Shown here one piece after another: positions 1-10,159 of a stretch of DNA of 64,000 nucleotides (position 1 is the stretch's first letter; each line of letters opens with the position of its first letter). Source of the stretch: Iris pallida (taxonomy: Eukaryota; Streptophyta; Magnoliopsida; Asparagales; Iridaceae); assembly GCA_029216955.1 (NCBI GenBank), contig JANAVB010009599.1, positions 2,931,240 through 2,995,239 on the forward strand. Direction: 5' to 3'. The notes under the pieces were generated by a model. The model searched no databases, was not told the DNA's origin, and saw nothing but the letters and a program-made list of their open reading frames with translations. The translations under genes were made by a program, and so were the position numbers.

Positions 1-76
1 CCTTGAAGGAAGACAAGACACCCCCCCCCCCCATGCTTGGCCGGCCAAGGGGTACCCCCCTAGCTGGTACAACTCC

Positions 77-83
77 TATATAA
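77..83 (+). promoter_or_regulatory. TATA box of the B LTR
   Basis: TATATAA follows a C-rich stretch and precedes a leader-like AT-rich region. The opposite-strand B copy has TATAAAG at the equivalent place (46167-46173). Both lie about 245 bases upstream of a matching splice-donor-like site. Confidence 0.5.
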
Positions 84-559
84 CCCATTGGAATGATTCA
101 TGAACAAAAATACATGAAATTTATTCCACAAAAATTCCCTTTTCCTTTCAACCTTCATAACTTGAGCTATCTTGATCCAAATTGACTCTAGTCTCTTGCA
201 TTGGAACCCTACAACATCTAGGGTGCTAAGGGAAGCAAGAAATCTAGAATTTGGAAGCTTGGGCATCATCGAGTTGGAGATCACACAACCCCCTTTCATT
301 GATTTCCTTGGAATTTCACCAATAGGTAAATTTCCACAAACTTAGTCAAATTCTTGTTTTTCTTTCATAAATGCATTCATATAGGGATAACAATACTGTG
401 GGTAAAGTTTGGTGGGATTTTGATGTGTTTTGGTGTCCGTATCGGACACGTATCCTAAGCAAGAAACCTTGTTTGGTGAAATGCCACAATGGACTTGTTT
501 TTGTGTTTTTGTAGAACTAATTGCACTGTTGTGAAGCCCTAGACATGTAGGTCACGAAC

Positions 560-1260
560 CCACTCGACTGAGCACATTTTAGTGCTGTTTCCGTGTCCAA
601 ATTGGACACGAACCGACCGCACGAGCCCATCGTGCATGTCCTGCTACCCGACCCTTCGTGCGCACAGCACAGGCCACTAGGACACGAAATATTTGACACA
701 GACAAGGGGGCAATGTCTGCGAACATGCCCCAAAAGTCTCGTGTCGCGTCGTGTCGTGTCGAGTGAGAAAACTCACTCGCACTGGACACGCGCTGTCAGC
801 GCACGCGCGCGCGCACAACTTTGAGTGTGTCGTGTCGCATGGACACGACACTAGAGCATCTCGTAGTGACACGGGCATGAAGCCCTATGCGTGGCGTACA
901 CGTGGACACGAGCACGTGGTGCTTCGTGTCCTGTGTCGCGTGTACGACGCGTGTAACCGCGTGCACGACGCAGTCGTAACACGCATGTATCAGTCGTGTT
1001 TTCACGACTGATACGGTGTTTGTTCTGTGTCCACGCGTGTCGTGGACACGTGTCAGGCTGTGGGATGTGTAGCCCTATGTGTGGGCTACACGTATGCACG
1101 ACCACGAGACGTGTCGTGTCTCGTGGTGTGTCCACGAGTGCGTGGAACGTGTGCACGACACTGTTCTTGTGTACACGTATCAGACTTACCCGATCGAGTG
1201 TTTTGTGTGTTTGGACACACGAAACCGTGTCGTGGTGTCGTGTCAGTATCCTAGGACCCT
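560..1260. repeat. CGTGTC/GACACG-rich degenerate array in the B LTR
   Basis: The hexamer CGTGTC or its complement recurs dozens of times with no fixed period. Many copies overlap ACGTG cores. The composition leaves several frames open at once on both strands, which explains the overlapping short ORFs; I do not regard these as genes. A related but shorter block lies at 45190-45670 in the reverse-oriented B copy. Confidence 0.7.
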
Positions 1261-1499
1261 AGTGTATCTATGGGGGGTTAGTTACCAACCGTTGGTATCG
1301 AGTCTTAGCTCGATTTGGGTTGCGTATATCGAATTACCCAATTTCAGTGTTAACTGTACACTGTCACAGTTTTGAGTTAATTCCAGATTTTGGAAATCGA
1401 ACTTTGATTCGATTTTATTAATAATTTAGGTATTAGACTAGTGTATTTTAGTGAGTCTATGTGTAGTATACATATATGTGAGGGTGTGGGTCGAATTCG

Positions 1500-1900
1500 A
1501 GGAGATTTGGGTGTGTGTGGGTGTAGTTATGTAGATATACACATATGTGTTTATATGTGTGTATATGTGTGTTATGTGTGTGTGTTTGGGGGTTTGAATT
1601 TGGGTTCCAGGATTCTGGAAACCCCCCCTGTGTCCTGATCTCTCACTCTCTCTCACTGTCTCACTCTCTCTCTCACTTTGTCTCTCTATATATATATAGT
1701 ATATATATGAGTTTATATATATATATAGGTATATATATATATATATTGATATATATATATTTGTATTAGTTTTCATATAGTGATATTATATATATATATG
1801 TATGTGGGTTGTATTGTATATAGTATTCATATATGGGTATATGGGTAGTATATAGATATATACATATATATATGATTTCTAGTATAGGTTATATAAAAAC
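1500..1900. repeat. Simple repeats (TG)n, (CT)n, (TA)n
   Basis: Consecutive microsatellite-like tracts of GTGT, CTCT and TATA lie inside the B LTR. No coding sequence is seen here. Confidence 0.85.
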
Positions 1901-1975
1901 CTATGACTATGGCCTATGGCCTAGGATTACTAGCCTATGGCTTGGGACTAATCCTAATGACCCTAAACCCACTTG

Positions 1976-2175
1976 TTGACCCTTGTTGACTAAGGGTTGA
2001 CCAAAGTCAAACCTAGGTCAAAAGTGACCTAGTTAACCTAGAAATGACTAGGAATGACCTAAAACAACTAGTTTGACTAGTTTGACTAAAACCCTAACTA
2101 GTTGACTAGTGTTGACCTAACTTTGACTAGTTTGACTTTAGAGTTGACCAAGAGTTGACTTTTGACCAGATTGAC
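1976..2175 (+). promoter_or_regulatory. Dense TTGAC (W-box core) array
   Basis: I count about 13 TTGAC on the plus strand and 2 on the minus in 200 bases, many followed by C or T. TTGAC(C/T) is the WRKY-factor W-box core. The same array is kept in the reverse-oriented B LTRs (about 27250-27600 and 43540-43900). A binding role is inference. Confidence 0.55.
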
Positions 2176-2252
2176 CTAGAATCATGTAGTATGCATAGTA
2201 GACTTCATTTTTACTATTTAGAATACATTGTGACTTGTGTTGCTCTGATCAG

Positions 2253-2306
2253 GAGCCAGACACCTCTTCTCAGACTGCATATTCTCTACAGACATTCATA
2301 CAGCAG
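2253..2306 (+). other. Candidate 54-nt internal exon of the B LTR
   Basis: An acceptor-like CTGATCAG ends at 2252 and a donor-like GCGAGT (GC type) begins at 2307. The reverse-oriented B copy has a 54-nt segment at the same relative place, ending at a strong GTGAGTAC donor. One frame is open and joins the acidic exon at 2954 in phase. This is a prediction from sequence only. Confidence 0.35.
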
Positions 2307-2953
2307 GCGAGTACATTCTCTGACCGTTTCATACTTGTTCAGGATTTACTTCTCGCTCTAGATTACTTTACTTGTTGTTGTCACATTGGTAACACGGATT
2401 GGTACTATATGGATCTTTACATGAGATGTTATCCCTCTCGGGAGCATCGGGTACTTCATGTTATGTGTGTTTTACTATCATCATGTACTCCTATGCTTCC
2501 ATCATTCATGTGCACTCATGTGATCATGTACTCTCATGTTTACTGAGCCCTCATGTATACTATCATGTGCACCCTTTTATGGGCCCCATGTGATATCATG
2601 TACAATAACGTAACTTGTATAGATCCTTGTGTATTGATTGGGGAAACGGGGGAGTAGAAGTGGACATGTGAATAATTCCAAAGTAGTGTAATCATGTGCA
2701 AACTCAGTAGTGTAATCATGTATAAATTCTAGCCATTCACATGCCTATCTTGTGCTCTACATAACTAGTCACTACAGTTCTCTATATACAGTAGATATTT
2801 CGTTACAGCTATCTCTTTTACAGCGTATATTTCCTTTCAGCAGTTCATGTATCTTACTCTATTGCCTGTATCGTATTTCCTAACCTGATATGCACTGTGT
2901 GAGATGTATTGTGCTCGTTCCTGTCCTGATTGGACCTGTTGAAAATATTACAG

Positions 2954-3069
2954 AGGATGAGGACGAGGCATGGGTGACTACCTATTATGGAGCAGGACTA
3001 GATGACACTTGTATCGAGGACCCTCAGCAGGTTCCACCTGCAGCTGAGGAGGATGTTCCAGTAGTCTAG
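2954..3069 (+). CDS. Candidate terminal exon for LTR-encoded acidic peptide (B copy)
   Basis: A CTGAT/CTGAC-like branch site and AATATTACAG acceptor precede an open frame rich in Asp and Glu that contains WVTTYYG and ends at a TAG at 3067-3069. Comparable short frames, each after a branch-site-like CTGAC and an acceptor, occur in the A LTRs (16100, 22707), the C LTRs (25811, 42105) and the reverse B LTRs (26402-26481, 42696-42775). The shared core is an acidic run, then Y/F-Y-G, then an acidic Pro-rich tail. I do not recognise the peptide and assign no function. It could instead be conserved LTR regulatory sequence that happens to stay open. Confidence 0.4.
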
Positions 3070-3450
3070 ACCAGTTTAGTCTAGGCAGTCTTTTCTATAT
3101 CATTTTGTCTCACATTCTGAGTTGTATTTTGAGATATGGAGATGTATAGACTCTTAGACTTATTGTATTATGAGTTGACATTCTGGATGTTGTGTATCTT
3201 AGACACTTAGTCTTATTTCATCTATGCTATGGTTCTCTTGAGTTACTATCTATCTGTTCTTCATTCTTCTACCTTAGATGTGATTGAGACTATATGTTGT
3301 GATGTTACCTCCATTCGGAGAGTATGAACTGTACAGGTACCTTTATACTGTTAGATGATTTACCTAGGACAGCGTTCTACCGCCGACACTGCGGCGTAGG
3401 CTGGACGTACCCACTTCTCGTGCCCTTACTCTAGGGTGCGGGTCGTGACA

Positions 3451-3704
3451 CACTCCAGTGCATGCACGAGACATCCTGGAGTCCGTGTCCGAGTCCGAGT
3501 CCGCATAACAAAAATCAACTTGCATCCTTGTTGGAATTAATCATTTTTCCTTCTAGAAAAATACTCCCATATGGCACACACTTGTGCCCCACCACACCTC
3601 ATGTGCACACCTCAACACAAGCAATACATTATATTGAGATACTCATCATTTGGTGTAGCCGATGTGGGACTATCTTTCCTAGTCCAAAGGCAAAAACACC
3701 AACA
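3451..3704 (-). repeat. D element 3' LTR, truncated
   Basis: Read on the minus strand it starts TGTTGGTG and matches 9215-9467. It stops at the B LTR terminus, losing roughly 600 bases compared with the 5' LTR. A purine-rich tract (GTGGGAGAT on the minus strand) lies just upstream, at about 3705-3715, as expected of a polypurine tract. Confidence 0.85.
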
Positions 3705-3715
3705 ATCTCCCACAT

Positions 3716-4762
3716 ATCTTAATATATGGGTTGAGCGTTCCCCACAGTGACTGTCCATCATGCATTAGGAGAGATGTCGCTACGACTTGAATCTTCCCGC
3801 ATAGGTTAAATAACAGCATGATACAAGAATGGACTAAGTCTTGAATTCTGCACCATAACTGCAATTCTTCCTACTCACCTAATGACATCAACTGTGCTTC
3901 TGGTTGCACATTAAAGGTCTTGTGCCAGCCTAGTTTTAGTGTATAATTTTGGGCGTCTACAAGTTTACCCTCAAGAGACGGCCTGATATCTCTGTCCATA
4001 CACTATAGGTGAGTTCTTTATAAAGAGTCATGGCATGAAGCATTGTGCTTCTTTTGCGGTGCTACGCCGCTATGACATGGCTTAAAGCCGAGGCTTTATC
4101 CCACCTGGGTACCTCATCGTAGTGTCATACTACTATAGCATGAGGTCACAAGCCTCTTTGTAGTGCCAAACTACCCAGCATGAAGCCTTGCGCTTCCGTA
4201 TGGTGTTACGCTGCTATGACATGGCTCGCGAAGCCGAGGCTTTACCCTACCTGGTACCTCTTCGTGGTGTCATGCCACTGTAATATGAGGACATCGTCCT
4301 CTTTGTAGTGCTGTCTACCTCTCTTTATTATGATTATCATACATCATTAGGCTACCTGCCTATTTGCAGTGCTACTCCGCTGTGACTTCGCTTGCAAAGC
4401 CGAGGCATTACCCCTACCTGGGAACCTCATGGTGGAGTCACCCCACTATAGCATGGAGTTATACTCCTTATAGTGCTGCGCTACCGTGCTTCCTGTAAAG
4501 CACTCCAGGCATTCACTCTGCCTGAGAACTCATTAAGGCATTTAAGCCAACCTTCCCACAGGATCTGTTTTCCGCAGAAAATAACAGCAGACAACAGTGG
4601 TTGTAGGTCCGTAACTTCTCCATGTCACAGAGGACAAGTACCCACCGTTTCTGATATTCTTTTGGTTAATAGTCCTCCCTTGAACCAAAAGTTAGATGCC
4701 TAGTAGATTTTTCTTTGAACTAATAGCATAAAACTTTATGGTAGGATTGTAATAACACAATA
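3716..4762 (-). other. D element 3' UTR
   Basis: About 1 kb separates the last RNase H codons from the polypurine tract and has no sustained open frame on either strand. Its central 450 bases are the hairpin array listed separately. An extra stem (CAGGCA/TGCCTG) lies at 4506-4524. Confidence 0.7.
4037..4483 (-). repeat. Three tandem units of six mini-hairpins (about 150-bp period)
   Basis: Most hairpins have a 5-bp stem and a 5-base loop. Unit 1: 4037-4051, 4056-4070, 4084-4097, 4119-4133, 4142-4156, 4160-4174. Unit 2: 4182-4196, 4200-4214 (decayed), 4231-4242, 4264-4278, 4287-4301, 4305-4318. Unit 3: 4348-4362, 4366-4380 (decayed), 4396-4409 (weak), 4432-4446, 4455-4467, 4471-4483. Stems change in both arms together: position 1 is GAAGC/GCTTC, GAAGC/GCTTC, TAGGC/GCCTA; position 4 is GTAGT/ACTAC then GTGGT/GCCAC; position 5 is GAGGT/GCCTC, GAGGA/TCCTC, GGAGT/ACTCC. 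The array lies in the element's 3' UTR, so its RNA could fold. Function is unknown. Confidence 0.8.
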
Positions 4763-5500
4763 TCAGAATGCCTTCAAGCTTATTTTACAAGCTGTGTCAT
4801 CGACCAGCTGGCGCTTGAGGCCCTTGGTGAACGGATCCGCTAGGTTCTCCTGACTCTGAACATCAATTACTGGAATAACACCCCTCTTGATGAGATCGTG
4901 TATTGTCATGTGCTTCAACTGCACAGTCCTCTTATTCCCGTTGAAGAGGTCATTTGATGCCACCGTCGTAGTCGCCTGGTTGTCGCACTATATCGGTATC
5001 CCCGGTATTTATGCCCCAACCACTGGAAGATCATACATGAGCTCCCGAAGCTATTCTGCTTCCTCTGCTGCGGTATCAATTGCAAAGAACTCAGATTTCA
5101 TAGATGACCGCGAGAGCATAGTCTGCTTCTTCGATTTCCACGATATAGCAGCTCCACCCATTGTGAAAATGTATCCACCTGTGGACCTCTCGCTCTCTAC
5201 TTCTGAGTACCAGCTGGCATCACTGAAGCCTTCCACTACCGACGGATCTTCGCTGTAGTGCAGTACATATGTCTGAGTCTTCTTAAGATATCTCATAACC
5301 CGTTTCATAGCTTTCTAGTGCTCAATGCCTGGGTTGCTCGTAAAACGACTCAGCATTCTCACAGCGAAAGCTATATCAGGCCTTGTGGCGGTAGTAGCAT
5401 ACATCAAACTCCCGATTACGCTTGTATACTCCAGCTGCCTGACGCTTTCCCTTGAATTAGGCTTCAGTTTCATATCACACTTGTACGACATATCGATCCA
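4763..5500 (-). pseudogene. D element RNase H, with stops
   Basis: Minus-strand translation gives the copia RNase H segment: SRPDIA-like start, then EGFSDASW with the catalytic Asp context, a SWKSKKQ motif, and later ADPFTKGL near the end of pol. At least four in-frame stops interrupt it, two of them TAG where Trp (TGG) is usual. The enzyme would have removed RNA from the RNA:DNA hybrid during reverse transcription. The copy is not functional. Confidence 0.85.
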
Positions 5501-5509
5501 TGCAAGATC

Positions 5510-6136
5510 CTAATACCCGTAACGAGTGATCATCTTATCAACATAATGAGACTGTGACAGCGCTAGTCCAGTGTCTATTCGGATGATCTTGAGTCCCAAG
5601 ATAACATCAGCATCCCCCAAGTCCTTCATACTGAACTTCGTCGAGAGGAACTTCTTTGTCTCCGTGACACAGCTTATATCCGTACCTAGGATTAGCATGT
5701 CATCCACGTATAGACAAACGATGACTCCTCTTCCGTCAGCAAACTTCGTATAGACACACTTATCTATTTCACTGACCCTGTAGCCATTTGACCTTATGAC
5801 TTTGTCAAACTTCTCATGCCACATTTTGGGAGCTTGCCTTAAACCGTACAGAGATTTCACCAACTTGCAGACTTTGTCTTCAAGACCTTTGACGACAAAC
5901 CCTTCTGGCTGTTGTATGTAGATCTCTTCGGTCAGCTCGCCATTCATGAATGCCATTTTCACATCCATCTGATGTATCACCATATTATGTATCGCTGCGA
6001 GAGCAATCAACATTCTGATAGTGGTCATCCGGGCTACTGGAGCATATGTGTCAAAGTAGTCGATCCCCTGCTTCTGAGAAAACCCCTTGGCCACCAACCT
6101 GGCCTTGAACTTGTCAATAGTTCCATCTGCTTTCAT
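5510..6136 (-). pseudogene. D element reverse transcriptase domain
   Basis: A 208-residue open stretch carries the copia reverse transcriptase signature: KARLVAKGF and DYFDTYAPVA near the start, MDVKMAFMNGEL, SLYGLRQAPKMWH in the middle and the catalytic CLYVDDML. It synthesises cDNA from element RNA. It is flanked by integrase sequence upstream and RNase H downstream, and a stop at its end breaks the polyprotein. This is the best kept part of the element. Confidence 0.92.
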
Positions 6137-7000
6137 CTTCTTTTTGAAGATCCATTTGCATCCGATGGGTTTCGCTCATTCAGGAAGATCAACCAACACC
6201 CAAGTGTTATTTGAGGTGATGGAATCAATTTCATTGTCAATCGCCTCCTTCCAGAAAATATCATCTTTGGTCTTCATCGCCTCATCATAGGTAAGCAGAT
6301 CTGCTTCCACATGATAGGTGATGAAGTCATCTCCGAAGTTCTTCGGCCTCCTCGTTCGCTTTGACGACGGCTCAGCGAGTTCTGGTTCAACCGTTATTTC
6401 AACAACAACATCTTCTTGGACTACTTCTTTATTAAAAACTTCAGTTTCTTGCGCACCCTTATTGTTCTCCGATTTATCCGTAACAACAATTAATATTCTT
6501 GTGCCTTGCAAATTTTCTTCACGAGATTCGATTATATGATTTGACTCAATATCAAGAAATCTCCGAGCATCACTCTTCTCGGCATACCCTAAGAAGATCG
6601 TCTTCGTAGTCCTAGTTCCCAGCTTCAGAATCTTCAGATCTGGGAGCTTCACATAAGCCAGAGACCCTCACACTCGAATGACATTCAAGTTAGATCTGAC
6701 TTTGAACCAGAGTTCATGAGGAGTTACGTCTGAAGTTGCATACGGTACTCTATTTAGAATAAAAGTGGTCGTCAATGCAGCTTCTCCCCATTAGCATTTA
6801 GGAAGACCCGGAGTTAGCAGCATTGAGTTCATCATTTCTGTCAATATTCTGTTCTTCTTCTCCGCTATTCCGTTAGATTGAGGAGAATACGGAGCAGTAG
6901 TCTCATTGATGATTCCATGTTCTTTGCAGAATGATGCGAATTCATGAGACCTATACTCTACATCTCGATCACTTCTGAGTAGTTGTAGATCGGTTTAACG
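6137..7000 (-). pseudogene. D element integrase, C-terminal part
   Basis: At 6800-6900 the minus strand encodes a TAPYSPQSNGIAEKKN integrase core motif, and at 6176-6652 an open stretch holds the integrase C-terminal region and the linker to reverse transcriptase (FLGYAEKSDA, NNTWVLVDLPE). Stops and frameshifts separate the pieces. Integrase joins cDNA ends to host DNA. From 7000 to 7700 only broken integrase and protease-like sequence remains. Confidence 0.8.
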
Positions 7001-7746
7001 TTCAGCTTCAGCCCTGAAGTCTCTGAACTATTCGAATGCTGCATCCTTCTACTTGAGAAATGATGCGAATGTGCACTTCGAGAAACACTTCGAACCGACC
7101 TCTGTGGAGAATTGATAAAAATCACAGATATCTGAGTGTACTAAATCCAGATGATCAGTACTTTAGTTCAATTGTCTGAGCAGCTTTCCAACAGTCTTGT
7201 ATCTGCACAGACCTTAAACTCCTCCACCTTCTTACCCCCATATTCCGAAGATAAGGTCCCGATAGGACATCTTGAGTTTGCTTCTGTCATAGAACAACTC
7301 TCAGTCCACTCAATGAAGTAACTTCATCGCCATCAGCAGAAGTTCGAACATTCCTTCAGCACCGAACATCTTTTCGAAGCATGTTCCTCGCCAAAAAATT
7401 ACCATCTAGCTAGTACGAATGTCCATCTTTCAAGTCTGTATCAGATAACAGACTTTCTGAGATCAGATTGCCGAAAAATCTCTGGTACGTACAACACGCA
7501 TTCCAGTGTCCTTGTCAGTGGTTAATAACCACTCTCTCGATCTTCAGAACTTTTACTAGATATATGTTCGCCATCGAGACCTTCGTCATAACATGGCTCG
7601 TCCTTGGTAAACAGCTCCTTTGAGAGCATATGTGGTCAGATGCACTAGTGTCAGACCACTAGTCAACTACCACGCTAGATAACTCAACCTGTACAACAAT
7701 AGCAACCAAGTTAAGTAATCAAAATAACCAAGTTTAGCTATACCTG

Positions 7747-8592
7747 CTATTTTGGTTTGGGCTTGGAATTACATTCACTCATGTAGTGGCCATTCTTGTC
7801 ACAGTTGAAGCAAGTCACGTGGGACTTGGACTTCTGTTGCTTGAACGAAGGACCGTTCACTTTTAGATTAGTGGAGTCCTTCTTCTTGTGATGAGAAGCC
7901 ACCTGCTTCCCCTTGAACTCTCTTGTCTGCACCAAGTTGGCCTTAACCAGTTGTTTGGACAGAGAGTCCATCTTCTGTTGAGATCGTATTTCATCCTCAA
8001 CGTGGATCTCTTATAGAAGATCTTCCAAGCTAATATCCAGCTTCTTCCGATGCATTCTAGCATATAAGTTGCTCCAATAAGCAGGAAGTCTCGAGACTAT
8101 CCTTCCAACGACAAACTTGTCGACAAAGGGCATCTTCTCGTCATCCAACTTCTGGCACAACTTCAGAAATTCCTTCACTTGAGGTAGCATCGCCATCTCG
8201 TCTTCGAAGAGTCACTTGTGGTACTTCTGGACGATGAAAATTTTGGGCCTATTCTCATCATCTTCATATAGCTTACCCAAAGAATTCCAGATCTCTTTGG
8301 CCTTCACCTTCTTGGAATATGACTCTGCCAGAGAGTCTTCTATAGAATTGAGAATCAGCAGTTTACAGATGCTGTTTTCTCTTTTCTATTTGCTCTGCTT
8401 GACGAGTGCAGCAATAGCATCGGCAGTTCCTCCTTCTGGAATCGTCGGTTCATCCTCAATCAACACATGGTCTACGTCTACGAGTTGAAAATTAAGGGTG
8501 ACCTTCCTCTTCCAGATTTGGAAATGTTCTCCGTCGAATTTTTCCAACTTGTTAAAGCTGGTATCGATGAGAGAAGCACGAGAGTTCTCCAT
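7747..8592 (-). pseudogene. D element gag with zinc knuckle
   Basis: The start at 8592 follows the 5' LTR closely. The first frame includes KFDGEHFQIWKRKV, typical of the copia gag (UBN2-type) N-terminus. Further pieces in shifted frames lead to CFNCDKNGHYMSEC, a CX2CX4HX4C zinc knuckle that binds RNA in the particle. At least two frameshifts and stops break the reading frame, so no full capsid protein is made. Confidence 0.85.
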
Positions 8593-8615
8593 CTACAAGG
8601 ATCTTGCTTTGAGAT

Positions 8616-9467
8616 TGTTAGTTCCGGGGCTTGATCAAAGATGGTAGACTCAATGTCGAGATCAGAGGTTCAAACAAACGTTCCCCTTCTGATTATTCTC
8701 GAGATCCAATAGGAACACTATAATATGAATCTGATTACAAAAGCAACAATAATCAGAAAATAAATCTCACGTTCTTCTTCGCAATCGCAGTTGCTGACGG
8801 ACAGAACTGAGTTACAACTCAGATGAAGGAGAAGAAAGAAGAAAAAAGAAAGAAGAAAGAAGAAGAGGAAAGGTTCTTGCTGGGGTGATTAAGATCACCG
8901 TTGCTCAAAGTAAGATTTGCCCCAACACGATATGCTTCCTGGAATCAGCAAGTTCACGAAAAACTTCTGGAACGCTCGTAAGTCAATATTTGAGACTTGA
9001 ACGGGCTTCCTGGACTTTACAGACTCCCTTAACTCTCTTCTTGGTGCATCTTTCAAAGGAGGCCAAGGGGCTCTATTTATAGAGTAGAGTTGAGACTTCA
9101 CCTCTTCTCCTATCCGATGTGGGACTAAAATACCAATACTCAAAAATAGAGTTTGATATTTTAGATCATCCCACAATCAGCATAGAAGTGTGCCAGTCCA
9201 CGCCTACCCCCCGAACACTCCCGTGCATGCACGAGACATCCTGGAGTCCGTGTCCGAGTCCGAGTCCACACAACAAAAATCAACTTGCATTCTTGTTGGA
9301 ATTAATCCTTTTTCCTTCTAGGAAAATACTCCCACATGGCACACACTTGTGCCCCACCACATCTCATGTGCACACCTCAACACAAGCAATGCATTATATT
9401 GAGATACTCACCATTTGGTGTAGCCTATGTGACTATCTTTTCTAGTCCAAAGGCGAAAACACCAACA
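8616..9467 (-). repeat. D element 5' LTR
   Basis: On the plus strand it runs from TGTTAGTTCCGG to CACCAACA, matching the termini of the solo LTR at 35250-36411. A minus-strand TATAAATA lies at 9074-9081. The tract just inside the LTR resembles a weakened initiator-tRNA primer site (TCAAAGC). It contains GTCCGAG repeats near 9247-9268. Confidence 0.85.
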
Positions 9468-9713
9468 GTATATATGCACGTGAGTTCCATGTATTTATTA
9501 TTAAAAAATATTTGGAGTGGATAATATTGCTGAGTTGGTTTAATTCTATTTTTTAAAAATTATATAGGTTATGGGTTCAATCCTTCATATTTCGTGATAA
9601 CAACTTAAAAGATTTAGCAAGTAGCATGAACTTTTCGATTTATGTAATACAATAATTCCTCCTGAATGTATCTTTTTAAATAGTTGTTAGTGGAATTTAT
9701 TGTACATATTTTT

Positions 9714-10158
9714 TAAGAGTAATGCTATATGTACCTCCAAATTGTCCCTCCAATACATCCCTCCTTATGTGGTAGCTGACGTAGCATGTTAAATAATATT
9801 ATGTGTCATCTGACATGGCCGATGACATGGCAAATTTTAACCCAAAAAGTTAATTACCCAATTTTGTCCATGTTAATTTAATATTAATATTAATTAATGT
9901 TACTATTAGTGTTAATTTGATGTTAAAATTAATATTAATTAATGTTAATATTAATGTTAATGTTAATATTAATATTACTACTAATATTAACATTAATGTT
10001 AATGTTATATTTAATGTTAATTTTAATATTAATTTTAATGTTAATTTAAATTTTAAATTTTGTCACGTCAGCTGCCACATTAACATGCCACGTCAGCTGC
10101 CACATAAGGAGGGACGATTTGGAGGTACAATTTGGAGGAACAAATATCATTATTCTTT
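9714..10158. mobile_element. MITE with terminal inverted repeats of about 75 bp
   Basis: The left end (TAATGCTATATGTACCTCC at 9718) matches the reverse complement of the right end (to about 10158) over some 75 bases, including CCCTCCTTATGTGG and AGCTGACGT. The middle is an AT-rich TTAATATTAA-type repeat at 9868-10060. There is no coding capacity. I could not fix the target duplication. Confidence 0.8.
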
Positions 10159-10159
10159 T

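Larger units (their letters stand above)
1..3450 (+). mobile_element. Gypsy family B long terminal repeat, 5' end outside window
   Basis: The stretch ends in GGGTCGTGACA, the same kind of terminus as the A-family LTR. It matches, in opposite orientation, the LTR at 42322-46769: shared landmarks are the TATA box, the donor-like AATAG/GTAAA, a CGTGTC-rich block, TA/CT simple repeats, a TTGAC array and the final GCGGCGTAGGCTGGACGT segment. TATA-to-donor spacing is 245 bases in both copies. No gag or pol is seen, so it is a solo LTR or one LTR of an element extending left. It abuts D-element LTR sequence at 3451, so B inserted into D. The left half of any target duplication is outside the window. 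Confidence 0.75.
3451..9467 (-). mobile_element. Copia element D, decayed, 3' LTR cut by B
   Basis: The order from high to low coordinates is 5' LTR, gag, integrase, reverse transcriptase, RNase H, 3' UTR, polypurine tract and 3' LTR, which is the Ty1-copia order. The 5' LTR (8616-9467) and the remaining 254 bases of the 3' LTR (3451-3704) align closely. Many stops and frameshifts interrupt the coding region, so it is inactive. The 3' LTR ends exactly where the B LTR ends. Confidence 0.9.

Noticed and set aside
517..1375. Cluster of overlapping 70-100-codon frames
   Set aside because: All come from the CGTGTC-rich array and the same bases in several frames; no frame shows protein-like composition.
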